Notes: a model not told the origin generated them from the letters alone. A stretch of 64,000 bases of DNA from Enterococcus moraviensis ATCC BAA-383 (GCF_000407445.1 NZ_ASWB01000001.1:1199042-1263041); one strand, 5' to 3'; positions 19,870-30,422 are shown, numbered from the stretch's first letter. Program-made: numbers and translations.

Positions 19870-19898
19870 AGTTTAAAGAATATGCGCTCTTTTTTCAA
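19870..19898 (-). promoter_or_regulatory. Candidate sigma-A promoter for epaL
   Basis: On the minus strand TTGAAA and TAAACT are separated by 17 bp, about 70 bp before the epaL start and just downstream of the terminator that closes the previous unit. The -10 is only a 4/6 match, so this is a moderate call. Confidence 0.5.
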
Positions 19899-19931
19899 GT
19901 TATGTAAGTATTTTCTTAATAATTAAGGAGA

Positions 19932-19954
19932 AAAAGCCCATTTAGCGGGCTTTT
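19932..19954 (-). terminator. Terminator between the flippase-like gene and epaL
   Basis: An 8-bp stem AAAAGCCC/GGGCTTTT with a 7-nt loop overlaps the stop codon of the small membrane-protein gene and is followed on the minus strand by TT CTCC. It separates the rhamnose-biosynthesis half of epa from the exporter half. Confidence 0.75.
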
Positions 19955-20297
19955 ACTTTGCTAATTGAATAATCACGATTCCTAAAATAATGACACCTGT
20001 TCCAATTACAGTTCCAAGTGACACTTGTTCTTGTAAAATGAGCTTAGAGCCAATTAAAACAGCAATATTAGTAAACGCGACACCCATCGGAACGATATAC
20101 GATACTTCTGATTTACTAATGATAACCATCCATAATACAAAACTAAACATATAGCATAAAAAGCCAATGATTGTTGTGAAAGACATTGAAAAAGAAAAAA
20201 CCGCATTCGTAATCTGAATTGAATTCGCTTGAGAACCTAACTTGACTAAAATCAAACCTGAAGTCGATAAAACGACGTATATTAAGAATAAGAACAT
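19953..20297 (-). CDS. Small four-segment membrane protein, EamA/SMR-like (putative lipid-sugar flippase subunit)
   Basis: 114 residues forming four membrane helices, with the SMR/EamA-like pattern KSEVSYIVPMGVAFTNIAVLIG near the C-terminus. Members near GtrB-type transferases (ArnE/ArnF-like) are thought to flip undecaprenyl-phosphate-sugars. Here it overlaps the DUF2304-like gene by 1 bp, which itself overlaps a GtrB-like GT2 by 1 bp, so the three form one coupled unit. A role in flipping the GT2 product is inferred from this context and is not proven by sequence. A multidrug-transporter role is unlikely here. Confidence 0.75.
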   Translation of the reverse strand: MFLFLIYVVLSTSGLILVKLGSQANSIQITNAVFSFSMSFTTIIGFLCYMFSFVLWMVIISKSEVSYIVPMGVAFTNIAVLIGSKLILQEQVSLGTVIGTGVIILGIVIIQLAK

Positions 20298-20638
20298 TAT
20301 TTTTTCTCCTTTTTATCTTTCAACATTGAAAGTTCTTGAATTAATAATTTTAGTTGATTTTGCTGTTTCGAAAGCAATGCTGAGTTTTTGATTTCAATAA
20401 ACAGCAAAACGAAAATAGCTGCAATCAACAAAAAATTAGACGTTGTTTCAAATCCTAATTTTTTACCTAGCCATTCTGGCAATTTAGGAAAAATAGCACA
20501 CAGAACTAAGCTAGCTGATATAAATAACCACCTAATAGCGTTTTTTAATAAGAAGATATTCTTATTGACCGAACGGATAATATAAACAAAAAAGAGCAAT
20601 GAGAAGAGCAATAATTCTATTCTTAAAACCGCACTCAT
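20297..20638 (-). CDS. DUF2304-like small membrane protein
   Basis: 113 residues with three hydrophobic segments and a C-terminal charged coiled-coil tail (KQQNQLKLLIQELSMLKDKK). This layout matches DUF2304 proteins, which sit beside GtrB-like polyprenyl-phosphate glycosyltransferases in many wall-glycan loci (for example GacJ beside GacI in group A streptococci, where GacJ boosts the transferase). It overlaps both neighbours by 1 bp. I infer that it is an accessory subunit of the upstream GT2. Confidence 0.75.
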   Translation of the reverse strand: MSAVLRIELLLFSLLFFVYIIRSVNKNIFLLKNAIRWLFISASLVLCAIFPKLPEWLGKKLGFETTSNFLLIAAIFVLLFIEIKNSALLSKQQNQLKLLIQELSMLKDKKEKK

Positions 20639-21366
20639 TAATCTCCCTCCCGCATAAAACCTGACACGATGATTGCAATACTTACTTCAAACATGTATTT
20701 AACTGAAGTAAATGAACGAATCGATGATTGACCACCAGAACGTTCCATCATATTAACTGCAACTTCCTTAATTCTAAATTTCTTTTTAAGTAAATGAACC
20801 GTCGATTCTGGTTCAGGATAACTAGTCGGGTATTTTTTTGAAAAATAAGTGATGATTTCTTTATTACAAGCGCGGTATCCTGAAGTTACATCATATATTT
20901 TTGTTCTTGATGAAAGGTAAATCAAGAACGACAAAATCTTAATTCCAACACGTCGCATGAAGGTCGTTTGAAACGCGGCTTTTTGATTTGGTAAAAATCT
21001 TGAACCAATAACAAAATCTGCTTCATTTTTGATGATTGGTTGAACAACAGAATCTAAGCTGTGGATGTCATGCTGTCCATCTCCATCAAACTGAACAGCA
21101 ATGTCATATCCATTTTCTTCAGCATATCTATACCCTGTTTGAACGGCTCCACCTATCCCAAGATTTGCGACTAGCTGGACAGAATTGATTTCATTTTCAT
21201 CTAAAATAGCTTGTGTACCGTCTGTTGAGCCATCATTGATCACAACGTAATCAACCGTATAAGAATAACGATGGCTATTTTCTTTTTTAAACGTTTCAAT
21301 AGACAATATCGTATTTAAAATATTTTCCTCTTCATTGTATGCAGGTATAATCAATAATATTTTCAA
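20638..21366 (-). CDS. GtrB/DPM-like family 2 glycosyltransferase
   Basis: 242 residues with a compact GT2 catalytic domain of the dolichyl-phosphate-mannose-synthase type: ILLIIPAYNEEENI, VVINDGSTDGT, the metal motif QFDGDGQHD at about residue 93, and VIGSRF. The C-terminus (SIAIIVSGFMREGD) is short, so it lacks the two membrane helices of full GtrB; these may be replaced by the DUF2304-like partner. The expected product is an undecaprenyl-phosphate sugar for extracytoplasmic modification. By order in the cluster it corresponds to epaJ, but I am not certain of that name. Confidence 0.85.
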   Translation of the reverse strand: MKILLIIPAYNEEENILNTILSIETFKKENSHRYSYTVDYVVINDGSTDGTQAILDENEINSVQLVANLGIGGAVQTGYRYAEENGYDIAVQFDGDGQHDIHSLDSVVQPIIKNEADFVIGSRFLPNQKAAFQTTFMRRVGIKILSFLIYLSSRTKIYDVTSGYRACNKEIITYFSKKYPTSYPEPESTVHLLKKKFRIKEVAVNMMERSGGQSSIRSFTSVKYMFEVSIAIIVSGFMREGD

Positions 21367-21386
21367 TTCATTTTACTCCTTTATAA

Positions 21387-22910
21387 TCAGCCTCTATAAT
21401 AATTTCCTAAAGTGAGTAATATCATTGTCATTAAGAAATACGTTGCTATAGATAAAACCCAAATATTTTGCGCATATTCTGACTTTTTCATCCATTCTTT
21501 TTGTTCAGTCAATTCTGTTTGAGGATAAAAAAGCTTCGAACTGTTTACAAATATTGGTAACAAGACAAGTAAACCAATATAATATCGTCCTTGCACTCCT
21601 TCTACTACCCCAAGCCCTACAGGTGTCCAGGTTAAATACTGACTTAAATTAATGGCAAAAATAATCCCCAACATAACAACTGCAGCACCGAAAGAATTCA
21701 AATGATTTTTTGCTTTTATCTCCAATGGATAAAAGACAAATAATCCTCCAATATATACCAAATACATAAACGCAATGTGTGGTGATCCATAAGAAAACCA
21801 ACCAAATGTAAATAATTCCAAGTACTTACTTATTGAATCGACTATACCAGAAAACATTAACTTGATTGCTGTAGGAATATTATGCGCCATAAATTTCAAC
21901 TGTTCTGTCGGATCTTTTTCTGCTACTCTATTTGCTGGTGTAAATGTTGTAAAATAATAATACCAAAGTAACGCTATTATTGCCGCTGCAACGACAGCAC
22001 CTATCGCAAATAAGTATGTTTTTTTATTTTTATATTGACTCGGTTTAATAAAGAGCAAGATTCCTGCTAACATCACGTAAGGTAATTTACAAGTAGCTAA
22101 AATACAACATAAGAGGACAAACAGACCTATTTCCTTCGCTTCAATTTTTGAGTCATCCGTAATAAAATTAATAAATAGAGATAATGCTAAGAAAACTAAT
22201 CCGTACGAAACACCGTCTTGATTATAGGAAGCCGCTAAATAAACCACCATCGGTAACGTGGCAACCACTGCCATTGGAACCTTAAACTTTTTAACATTCT
22301 TTATTGCAAAATAAGATAAAATAGCGTAAACAATCAAATTGACCAATCTGCCTAAATAAAAGCTCCAATACAGATTGATATTCATGATTCTCCCTAATGA
22401 CCAACCAATTGCTTGTGGAACATAACTAATAAACGAATAAGTTGCAGTAAGTGAAATAATCGTTTCTCGATTTTGTTTTTGTGAATGTTTCTGTTTTTTT
22501 AGATCATTATGGTAATTATGATGGACTCGATCTAAAACAACTTTAAAATCCTTAGAAATTTTTAATTCGTCTGCCTGATCACTCATCCCAAAATGCCCTT
22601 CTGATAAATACACGGCTCTTGAAAAATGAGCGTGTTCATCTGGCGTATCTAGAACTGGTGTGATAAAGGTAAACAATGTGCCCATCAGCACAATAATCCC
22701 AAAAGTACTTTTAGCTAAATTTTTACCAATTAATAAGATGCCTAAAATACTAAATAAACCTGTCAATAATATAATCTTTTTAGGGATACCAGAAAACTGA
22801 AAAAAATAGAGTGTAAACACTGTGAAAATTATAAGCAGTGCTACTAAATACTTCCATCTTTCTTTTAAGGCTACCATGAACCACCCTGAAAATTTTTTCC
22901 CCAAAGCCAA
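21387..22910 (-). CDS. DUF2142-like polytopic membrane protein (putative GT-C)
   Basis: 507 residues with about eleven membrane segments. After the second hydrophobic stretch a loop contains TPVLDTPDEHAHFSRAVYLSEG; the DEHAHFSRA motif is characteristic of DUF2142 proteins, which are GT-C-like membrane proteins of glycan clusters. It lies 20 bp upstream of the GtrB-like gene, so it is the best candidate for the transferase using that enzyme's lipid-linked sugar. By position it corresponds to epaI. Confidence 0.75.
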   Translation of the reverse strand: MALGKKFSGWFMVALKERWKYLVALLIIFTVFTLYFFQFSGIPKKIILLTGLFSILGILLIGKNLAKSTFGIIVLMGTLFTFITPVLDTPDEHAHFSRAVYLSEGHFGMSDQADELKISKDFKVVLDRVHHNYHNDLKKQKHSQKQNRETIISLTATYSFISYVPQAIGWSLGRIMNINLYWSFYLGRLVNLIVYAILSYFAIKNVKKFKVPMAVVATLPMVVYLAASYNQDGVSYGLVFLALSLFINFITDDSKIEAKEIGLFVLLCCILATCKLPYVMLAGILLFIKPSQYKNKKTYLFAIGAVVAAAIIALLWYYYFTTFTPANRVAEKDPTEQLKFMAHNIPTAIKLMFSGIVDSISKYLELFTFGWFSYGSPHIAFMYLVYIGGLFVFYPLEIKAKNHLNSFGAAVVMLGIIFAINLSQYLTWTPVGLGVVEGVQGRYYIGLLVLLPIFVNSSKLFYPQTELTEQKEWMKKSEYAQNIWVLSIATYFLMTMILLTLGNYYRG

Positions 22911-22923
22911 CTTTTTCGTCCCC

Positions 22924-23766
22924 CTATTTTTCGATACTACTTAACATATCATCCAACGCTTTTTCCCAAGTCGGAATTTCAAATCCTAGTGCTTTCGTCT
23001 TACTAAGATCCATCACGGAATATTTAGGTCGGGTAGCTTTTTGTGGGAACTTGCTAGAATCTACAGGTAAAATTTCTGTCGTGCTATTTTTTAAGATTTC
23101 TTTTGCAAACTGATACCAGTTACAACTATTGTCATTTGATAAATGATAGATACCATAAGGTGCTTTTTCATTTATAACAAAAACCATAAATTCAGCTAAT
23201 GTTCTTGTCCACGTTGGACGGCCAAATTGGTCATCAACGACTGTTAATTGATCGCGTGTTTCAGCAAGTTTTTGCATTGTGAATACGAAATTGTGGCCAT
23301 ACTGTCCAAACACCCATGATGTACGGATAATATAATATTTTTCCATAATTTCTTGTACAATCTGTTCACCCAATAATTTTGTACGGCCGTATTCATTTTG
23401 TGGATTCGTTTGATCATCCGTCTTATACATATCATCCTTTTTAGTACCATCAAAAACATAATCTGTACTAATATAAACCAGCGTAGCACCCACTGCTTTT
23501 GCCGCCTCCGCTACATTGCGTGTACCATCGACATTAATTTTTTCGTCCAGTTCTTTTCCTTCGTCTTCTGCCTTATCCACAGCCGTATAAGCTGCACAGT
23601 GATAAATCACTTCAGGTTTTAAGTTTACGATAAATGCCATCGTTTTTTCCGCATCTGTAATGTCCAATTCTTTTGAATCTGTGGAAACATATTCCACGCC
23701 TTGTTCATCTAACAAATGACGTAACTCCGTGCCAAGTTGTCCATTACCGCCAGTTAAAAGTATCAT
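22924..23766 (-). CDS. rfbD: dTDP-4-dehydrorhamnose reductase
   Basis: 280 residues (EpaH position) with GGNGQLG at the N-terminus for NADPH binding and the YGRTK catalytic pair (Tyr/Lys) of the extended SDR family. It carries out the last step to dTDP-L-rhamnose. The ATG at 23764-23766 is chosen because AAGGAGG precedes it; the reading frame extends 12 codons further without a ribosome site. It lies 211 bp downstream of rfbB, with a hairpin between them. Confidence 0.95.
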   Translation of the reverse strand: MILLTGGNGQLGTELRHLLDEQGVEYVSTDSKELDITDAEKTMAFIVNLKPEVIYHCAAYTAVDKAEDEGKELDEKINVDGTRNVAEAAKAVGATLVYISTDYVFDGTKKDDMYKTDDQTNPQNEYGRTKLLGEQIVQEIMEKYYIIRTSWVFGQYGHNFVFTMQKLAETRDQLTVVDDQFGRPTWTRTLAEFMVFVINEKAPYGIYHLSNDNSCNWYQFAKEILKNSTTEILPVDSSKFPQKATRPKYSVMDLSKTKALGFEIPTWEKALDDMLSSIEK

Positions 23767-23859
23767 GTTTATTTCCTCCTTGAATGAAAAGAAGCAAGAC
23801 AAAAAATCGATGAAGAAATCCTATCATTTTTCTTCTGTCTCGCGCCTGATTCGCATTTA

Positions 23860-23900
23860 GAGCGTGGAGCAAAACCAATTTTTAGTTTTGTTCCACGCTC
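23860..23900. repeat. Dispersed hairpin, copy 1 (GAGCGTGGAGCAAAAC arms)
   Basis: A 16-bp stem (one G-T pair) with a 9-nt loop lies between rfbB and rfbD. The same CAAAAC...GTTTTG core with GTGG flanks appears at 29125-29157 and 33161-33198. No T-run follows on the minus strand, so in this place it may modulate or process the rfb transcript rather than end it. Confidence 0.8.
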
Positions 23901-23977
23901 AACAACTCATTATTTTAATCATACTCGGTTAAAATCTGATCCAACTGCTTCTCTAGATCCCAAGCAACAAGCATGAT

Positions 23978-25030
<1,053 letters not shown>

Positions 25031-25603
25031 TTAGATTTCACCATAAACAAAAGGATTTTCAGCTTCAAATTCCTTTAATGTTGGGTGATTTTTATCTTTT
25101 TCAGACGTAATTGCTTTTTTAATATCAATTGGCCAGTCGATCGCTAAATTCGGATCGTCAAAAGCAATGCCACCGTCTGCAGCAGCATTATAGTAATTAT
25201 CACATTTATACATAAAGTTAACGTTTGGTGTCAAGGTTACAAAACCATGTGCATAGCCTTTAGGGACTAACAATTGACGATGATTGTGTTCTGATAAAAT
25301 ATAGCCTTCCCACTGTCCATATGTCGGACTGCCTTTACGAATATCCACAATCACATCCAAAACAGCACCCGTTACAACACGAATTAGTTTCGTTTGAGCT
25401 GCCTCACCTTTTTGAAAATGTAATCCACGTAATACACCTGCTTCACTTGAAAGAGAATGATTATCTTGCACAAAATCAAAATCTAATCCTTGTGCTGCAA
25501 ATTTCTCTTTCGAATAACTTTCAGTAAAGAAACCACGGTGATCACCAAAAACGTCCATCTCAATGATCTTTACATCTTGTAATTTTGTGTCAATAACGTT
25601 CAT
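25031..25603 (-). CDS. rfbC: dTDP-4-dehydrorhamnose 3,5-epimerase
   Basis: 190 residues (EpaF position) of the cupin-fold RmlC family: FTESYSKEKF, the catalytic-histidine segment LRGLHFQKG, DVIVDIRKGSPTYGQW, and the YAHGFVTL motif. It converts dTDP-4-keto-6-deoxyglucose to dTDP-4-keto-L-rhamnose. It lies 11 bp after rfbA and 24 bp before rfbB in one operon. Confidence 0.96.
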   Translation of the reverse strand: MNVIDTKLQDVKIIEMDVFGDHRGFFTESYSKEKFAAQGLDFDFVQDNHSLSSEAGVLRGLHFQKGEAAQTKLIRVVTGAVLDVIVDIRKGSPTYGQWEGYILSEHNHRQLLVPKGYAHGFVTLTPNVNFMYKCDNYYNAAADGGIAFDDPNLAIDWPIDIKKAITSEKDKNHPTLKEFEAENPFVYGEI

Positions 25604-25614
25604 TCTATTCGCCC

Positions 25615-26484
25615 CTAATCTGTTTCTGCCAATCGTAATAAGTATTGTCCATAACCATTTTTTTTCAATGGCTGTGCTAATTCAATTAACTGCTCTCTTG
25701 TGATATAGCCCATTCTATAGGCAATTTCTTCCAAACAAGCTACTTTTAAATTTTGGCGTTTCTCAATCGTTTCAATAAAAGTCGAAGCTTCTAAAAGTGA
25801 TTCATGGGTACCAGTATCTAACCATGCAAAGCCACGTCCCATCACTTCAACGGATAATTTATTTTTTTCCAAATACACTTTATTGACATCTGTGATCTCT
25901 AATTCACCACGGTCTGAAGGTTCGATATTTTTCGCTATTTCGATAACGTCATTGTCATAAAAATACAAACCAGTCACTGCGTAATTAGATTTTGGTTTCT
26001 CAGGTTTTTCTTCAATCGAAAGAGCTTGCATTTGGTTGTCAAACTCAACCACACCAAAACGTTCAGGATCATTGACATGGTAGCCAAAAACAGTAGCTCC
26101 ATTGTCTTTCGATGCTGCGCGTTGCAACATGTTAGATAAGCCGCCGCCATAATAAATATTGTCACCTAAAACTAAACATACACTATCATCACCAATGAAT
26201 TCTTCACCAATAATAAATGCTTGCGCTAAACCATCTGGACTTTCTTGAACAGCATATTCAATATGAATCCCTAGGTCTTTACCATCACCAAATAAACTTT
26301 CAAAACGAGGTGTGTCATCTGGTGTTGAAATAATCAAAATTTCCTTGATCCCAGCTAACATCAATGTCGACATTGGGTAATAGATCATTGGTTTGTCATA
26401 GATAGGCATTAATTGTTTTGATGTAGCTTTAGTTAACGGATATAGTCTGGTTCCACTTCCTCCAGCTAAGATGATCCCTTTCAT
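25615..26484 (-). CDS. rfbA: Glucose-1-phosphate thymidylyltransferase
   Basis: 289 residues (EpaE position), the typical RmlA length, with the [11 protein letters not shown] nucleotide-binding loop at residues 8-18, the [10 protein letters not shown] segment, and [13 protein letters not shown] toward the C-terminus. It makes dTDP-glucose, the entry to the rhamnose branch. It leads the four-gene rfb block. The 128-bp gap upstream may carry a promoter, but I see only weak -35/-10 matches there. Confidence 0.97.
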   Translation of the reverse strand: MKGIILAGGSGTRLYPLTKATSKQLMPIYDKPMIYYPMSTLMLAGIKEILIISTPDDTPRFESLFGDGKDLGIHIEYAVQESPDGLAQAFIIGEEFIGDDSVCLVLGDNIYYGGGLSNMLQRAASKDNGATVFGYHVNDPERFGVVEFDNQMQALSIEEKPEKPKSNYAVTGLYFYDNDVIEIAKNIEPSDRGELEITDVNKVYLEKNKLSVEVMGRGFAWLDTGTHESLLEASTFIETIEKRQNLKVACLEEIAYRMGYITREQLIELAQPLKKNGYGQYLLRLAETD

Positions 26485-26612
26485 GAAAAAACTCCTTATA
26501 CTAATTTATTTTATTGTTATTTACGAACATCACTAAATGCTATTATTGCATTATTAGCTATGATTGTCATGTATTTTAAGAATATTTTACAAAACTGTAA
26601 AGTAGTCGTTTT

Positions 26613-27326
26613 TTACGAATTAAAAAAAATTCTTTTGAACAGCACAAAACTAATTGCCAAACGCCATTTAAGTTGTTGATAAAAACTCGCTTTTGTGTTT
26701 ATTTCACTCGCATTGTTGTTATGTCGGCGATACAATGTCAGCTCTTTTGGAATCAATGCACTTTTGTTTCTATAAGCGGCTATCAAGCCTATCCACATAT
26801 CATGCATCGGAACTTTAGCCGGTATTGGCAGTATTCTTGCTTTTAACCGACTGCGAAAAGCCATACCAGCACCAATATATTTATTTTTCACGATGTTGTG
26901 AAAAAAGCCTAGTTTTACGTTTCGATACTCAAAATAAGAAGGTTCAATCACGTCCAACTGTTCATTTACAATGACTAAATCACTGATAATTAAATCAATT
27001 TTAGGATGCGCCTTGAAAAAATCCAAGTTTGTTTGAACTTTTTCGGGTAACCAAACATCATCTTGATCTGCTAAAAATATGAATTCTCCCTGAGTTTGAT
27101 TGATAGCAAACTCAAAATTCGCAATCACACCTTTACCAGGGCCTTTATATACTTTTATCCGAGAATCGTTTGCTGCATAGCGCTTTATTATTTCCATTGT
27201 CGTATCTTTAGAGCCATCGTCTGATATAATCAACTCATCTTGAGCAGTTAATTGAGGGATTATACTATCAAGTTGTTCTTTTAAATACTTTTCTCCATTA
27301 TAGGTTGCAATACAAACTGAGATCAT
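26613..27326 (-). CDS. epaD: Rhamnan family 2 glycosyltransferase EpaD
   Basis: A 237-residue GT2: ISVCIATYNGEKYL, IISDDGSKDTT, FLADQDDVWLPEKV (metal-binding DQDD), and the acceptor-side HDMWIGL. This is the RgpB/RgpF-neighbour type of rhamnosyltransferase found in streptococcal and enterococcal rhamnan loci. It starts directly at the epaC stop codon. It is cytosolic and acts on lipid-linked rhamnan; the exact linkage is unknown. Confidence 0.88.
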   Translation of the reverse strand: MISVCIATYNGEKYLKEQLDSIIPQLTAQDELIISDDGSKDTTMEIIKRYAANDSRIKVYKGPGKGVIANFEFAINQTQGEFIFLADQDDVWLPEKVQTNLDFFKAHPKIDLIISDLVIVNEQLDVIEPSYFEYRNVKLGFFHNIVKNKYIGAGMAFRSRLKARILPIPAKVPMHDMWIGLIAAYRNKSALIPKELTLYRRHNNNASEINTKASFYQQLKWRLAISFVLFKRIFFNS

Positions 27327-28160
27327 TTATTTTCCTTTCATTAAGGATCGATATTCTACTAATGTCCGTCGCCAAATTTTGCGGTTTTTTACACGCAAAA
27401 ATTGTTTGATCGTCCTTAAAATCAACTGCCTTTTATGACTATAAAATTTATCTTGATCATATTTCTGATAAAACAACGTTTCACCACGAATAATCGATTC
27501 GTATCGTTCACTACTGATCGTTTGGTAGTCTAACACCGATAAATCATGTTCCAGCTGATAGTCTACAACACTGATTTTTTTGTTCAATCGATGAATCTCC
27601 CAGAAAAGCCAATGATCCAAAAAATCCAAAGGAAAGTCCAAATTAAACGAACCAATGCTAGTAAGTGTGGTCTTTGGAAGCACTGTGCCAGAATTGATAC
27701 TCATGATTCTTTCAGAATACGTACCTACTTTTGGTAACTCAGACTGACGCCCAACATATTTATCAGAAAACAAAGGGGAGATTTGTCTACCATGTGAATG
27801 AACGATTGGCACATACGCACCGATGTCTTCAGCTAATTTCAAACTACAGAGCATTTCAAGATATGCTTCCTCTACCAATGTATCTTGATCGAGTAATAGC
27901 ATTAGTTCTCCTTGAACTTCTGCAAGATATTGAGCTCCTGCATTGTACGCTCTAGCTAGACCAGGATTAGTTTCATCATGTACATAATAAACATTTTCCT
28001 TATGAAACAATTCATCCTCTTGCGCTTTTTGACTATTATCATAAATGAACAAATAAACTGGTCTTTGTTCATTTATGATTTTTTTTAGGTACTCATAACT
28101 TGGCGTTTTAGAGAATTTAGTTTGATACAAAACGATTGTAATAACCAATGTATTCTCCAC
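27327..28160 (-). CDS. epaC: Rhamnan family 2 glycosyltransferase EpaC
   Basis: About 277 residues; GT2 with TIVLYQTKFSKTP, IYDNSQKAQ, the LLLDQDT metal motif, and SGTVLPKTTL. It resembles RgpB-type rhamnosyltransferases. I choose a GTG start at 28158-28160: GGAGG lies 8 nt upstream, and the codon overlaps the epaB stop (TAGTG), which implies translational coupling. An upstream ATG in the same frame lacks such a site. Confidence 0.85.
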   Translation of the reverse strand: MENTLVITIVLYQTKFSKTPSYEYLKKIINEQRPVYLFIYDNSQKAQEDELFHKENVYYVHDETNPGLARAYNAGAQYLAEVQGELMLLLDQDTLVEEAYLEMLCSLKLAEDIGAYVPIVHSHGRQISPLFSDKYVGRQSELPKVGTYSERIMSINSGTVLPKTTLTSIGSFNLDFPLDFLDHWLFWEIHRLNKKISVVDYQLEHDLSVLDYQTISSERYESIIRGETLFYQKYDQDKFYSHKRQLILRTIKQFLRVKNRKIWRRTLVEYRSLMKGK

Positions 28161-28942
28161 TAGAAAAACCTCCAACCCCATTTGTTAAAAAACTTCACCA
28201 TCGATTGTAAAAAAATTTTAAATAATTGCTTGTTTTTATGGGCCCCTTTTTCATATAAATGAGTCACCGTTTCAAAAGGAGTATACAAAATTTTATAGCC
28301 GGCTTTTCCAAAACTCAAACACAGATCGTTATCTTCAAAATACATAAAGAAACGTTCATCAAAACCGTCAATCTCCTTAAACTTGTCAACATCGATCACC
28401 ATAAAACAACCTGACCCCATTTTTATATAGGACGTTTGATCATCTGGTAAATCGCGACATTCATAATAACTTAGACGTTTATCAAATAACTTTTTAACTG
28501 ATTTGAATGGAACAAACCGCAACATATAATCAAAAACGTCCAACTTTTGACGAACTAAGTATTGTGTACTTCCATCCGTATTGAGAACTTTTGGGCAAAC
28601 AGCAGCTAGTTGATCATTTTCTTGCATCCGACGAATCATCTCATCTAGTGTCGCTTTCGTAAGTAAAACATCCGGATTAAAAATAACCGCATAACGCGTA
28701 TCGATCTTTTTTAGTACTTGATTATGCCCATAACCAAAGCCCTTATTTTCCTTAGACTTATGTAATGAGATAAAGGTACCGTAGCTTTCCAGTTTCTCTA
28801 TATAACTTTGTTCAGAAGCATTATCAAATATATGTATATCATAATTTGATTCCAAACCTAATTCATTTTTTAAATTATTCAGCACATCAAAAATATGACG
28901 GCTATTGTGAGTAACAATGGAAATTGTTATTCTATCATTCAT
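28160..28942 (-). CDS. epaB: Rhamnan family 2 glycosyltransferase EpaB
   Basis: About 260 residues; GT2 with ISIVTHNSRHIF, IFDNASEQSY, the FNPDV metal motif, and FMYFEDNDLCLSFGKAGY. It resembles RgpA/GacB-like rhamnosyltransferases that add the first L-rhamnose to lipid-linked GlcNAc. The ATG at 28940-28942 has GGGGTG upstream. It begins the epaB-C-D run of three coupled transferases, and a 284-bp gap with a hairpin separates it from epaA. Confidence 0.9.
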   Translation of the reverse strand: MNDRITISIVTHNSRHIFDVLNNLKNELGLESNYDIHIFDNASEQSYIEKLESYGTFISLHKSKENKGFGYGHNQVLKKIDTRYAVIFNPDVLLTKATLDEMIRRMQENDQLAAVCPKVLNTDGSTQYLVRQKLDVFDYMLRFVPFKSVKKLFDKRLSYYECRDLPDDQTSYIKMGSGCFMVIDVDKFKEIDGFDERFFMYFEDNDLCLSFGKAGYKILYTPFETVTHLYEKGAHKNKQLFKIFLQSMVKFFNKWGWRFF

Positions 28943-29124
28943 ATTTTTGCACCCCATTTAAATTAAGATGAATCAAGCCAAACTATTCAGCTTAGCTTCA
29001 CCTAAAGTGAAGTATTCCCTGCCTAATTTTTTTACAGTAATGACGTCTGTCACTAGGAAACTTTTCTTTATGTATAAAACTCTTTTTATTCCTATGTACT
29101 ATCCACGTAGTTGAACTTTAGGAA

Positions 29125-29157
29125 AGCGGAGCAAAACTTGCTGAGTTTTGTCCCGCT
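29125..29157. repeat. Dispersed hairpin, copy 2
   Basis: Arms AGCGGAGCAAAAC and GTTTTGTCCCGCT (two mismatches) with a 7-nt loop lie between epaA and epaB. This copy belongs to the same sequence family as those at 23860 and 33161. There is no strong T-run on the minus strand, so it is probably at most a partial terminator between epaA and epaB. Confidence 0.7.
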
Positions 29158-29226
29158 CCTTCATTTTACCTAATCAATAAATTATAGCACAGCATAAAAT
29201 CCCAGCAAAGATGCTCAGAAATTACT

Positions 29227-30363
29227 TTACTTTTTTTTAGAATGTTTCCCTAAACGTTTCTCTAGTTGCTGGTGTCGAAACTCTCGGTTTCCAAACATGC
29301 GTAAAATATACATCAGCGGTTGATGATTTTCTCCAACAAGTCCGATCATTTCAATAAACAACTCTAAGCCAATCGCACTAAAGACAATCAATAATATGGA
29401 CGCAACATTACTTGCATAACTAAATAGCAATGCGACAAACGAAAAGACTAATGCTAAACCATAAATCGTCATCACAGCGCCCTTATGCGTAAAGCCTAGT
29501 GAAAGTAAACGGTGATGTAAGTGCATTTTATCAGCCGACGAAATCGGTCGTTTATTCATCAAGCGACGAATGATCGCATATACGGTATCTGTAATTGGTA
29601 CACCTAAAATGATCATCGGCGTAATTACGGTAATAAACGTAGCATTCTTCAACCCTTGTAAAGACATGACTGCGATCATAAATCCTAAAAACAACGCCCC
29701 TGTATCCCCTAAAAATATCTTCGCTGGATAAAAATTATAAGGAAAAAAACCTGCAATACTCGCGACTAAAACAAAAATCACAATCGGGATGTATACTGTT
29801 TTCGCATGAAGAAAAAAATAGCCAATCACACCAATTGTAGCTAAACTGATGATCGAAACACCAGATGCAAGTCCATCCAATCCATCGATCAAGTTGATTG
29901 CATTCGTAATAGCCAATATCCAAAATAACGTTAGTGGTAAACTAAACCAGCGTAAATCGATATGTCCAAAAAATGGTAATGTCACAACATCAATCCGAAT
30001 TTCTGCAACAAAATAAATCACCAAAGCACCCAGTAAAATACCTATTGTTTTCTTCTTTGGCGATAGTTCATAAATATCATCGATCAACCCTGTAGCAACA
30101 ACAATTCCTGCGCCTAAGATGATTGGCCATATATAATTGAATGGGATAATCGACTGAAACATGACTAAGCAAGAAAATGAAAAGACAAAATAAATACCTA
30201 GACCGCCAGCTGTTGGCATATTTTTAGTATTCACTCTTCTTTCACCAGGAGCATCATATGCCCCTATTCTAAATGCCAGTAATTTAACAATTGGCGTTGT
30301 AATCAAAGATAAAATAAACGTCAGAAATAGACGGATAAAAATTTCATAAATAAACATCGACAT
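29227..30363 (-). CDS. epaA: Undecaprenyl-phosphate GlcNAc-1-phosphate transferase EpaA (WecA/TagO type)
   Basis: 378 residues with about eleven membrane segments and the MraY/WecA motifs: DDIYELSPKKK, NAINLIDGLDGLASG, and the C-terminal HLHHRLLSLG. It transfers GlcNAc-1-phosphate to undecaprenyl phosphate, starting the rhamnan lipid carrier. The family name TagO is also possible, since the same product primes teichoic acid. A strong promoter lies 32 bp upstream of the start codon. Confidence 0.93.
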   Translation of the reverse strand: MSMFIYEIFIRLFLTFILSLITTPIVKLLAFRIGAYDAPGERRVNTKNMPTAGGLGIYFVFSFSCLVMFQSIIPFNYIWPIILGAGIVVATGLIDDIYELSPKKKTIGILLGALVIYFVAEIRIDVVTLPFFGHIDLRWFSLPLTLFWILAITNAINLIDGLDGLASGVSIISLATIGVIGYFFLHAKTVYIPIVIFVLVASIAGFFPYNFYPAKIFLGDTGALFLGFMIAVMSLQGLKNATFITVITPMIILGVPITDTVYAIIRRLMNKRPISSADKMHLHHRLLSLGFTHKGAVMTIYGLALVFSFVALLFSYASNVASILLIVFSAIGLELFIEMIGLVGENHQPLMYILRMFGNREFRHQQLEKRLGKHSKKK

Positions 30364-30394
30364 GATGAACCTACTTTCTTAATGTACATCGTAT

Positions 30395-30422
30395 ATTATA
30401 CCGAATCCTTTCACATTTACAA
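30395..30422 (-). promoter_or_regulatory. Sigma-A promoter of epaA
   Basis: On the minus strand TTGTAA and a perfect TATAAT are separated by 16 bp, with the -10 about 32 bp before the epaA start. This is the clearest promoter of the epa locus. Confidence 0.75.
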
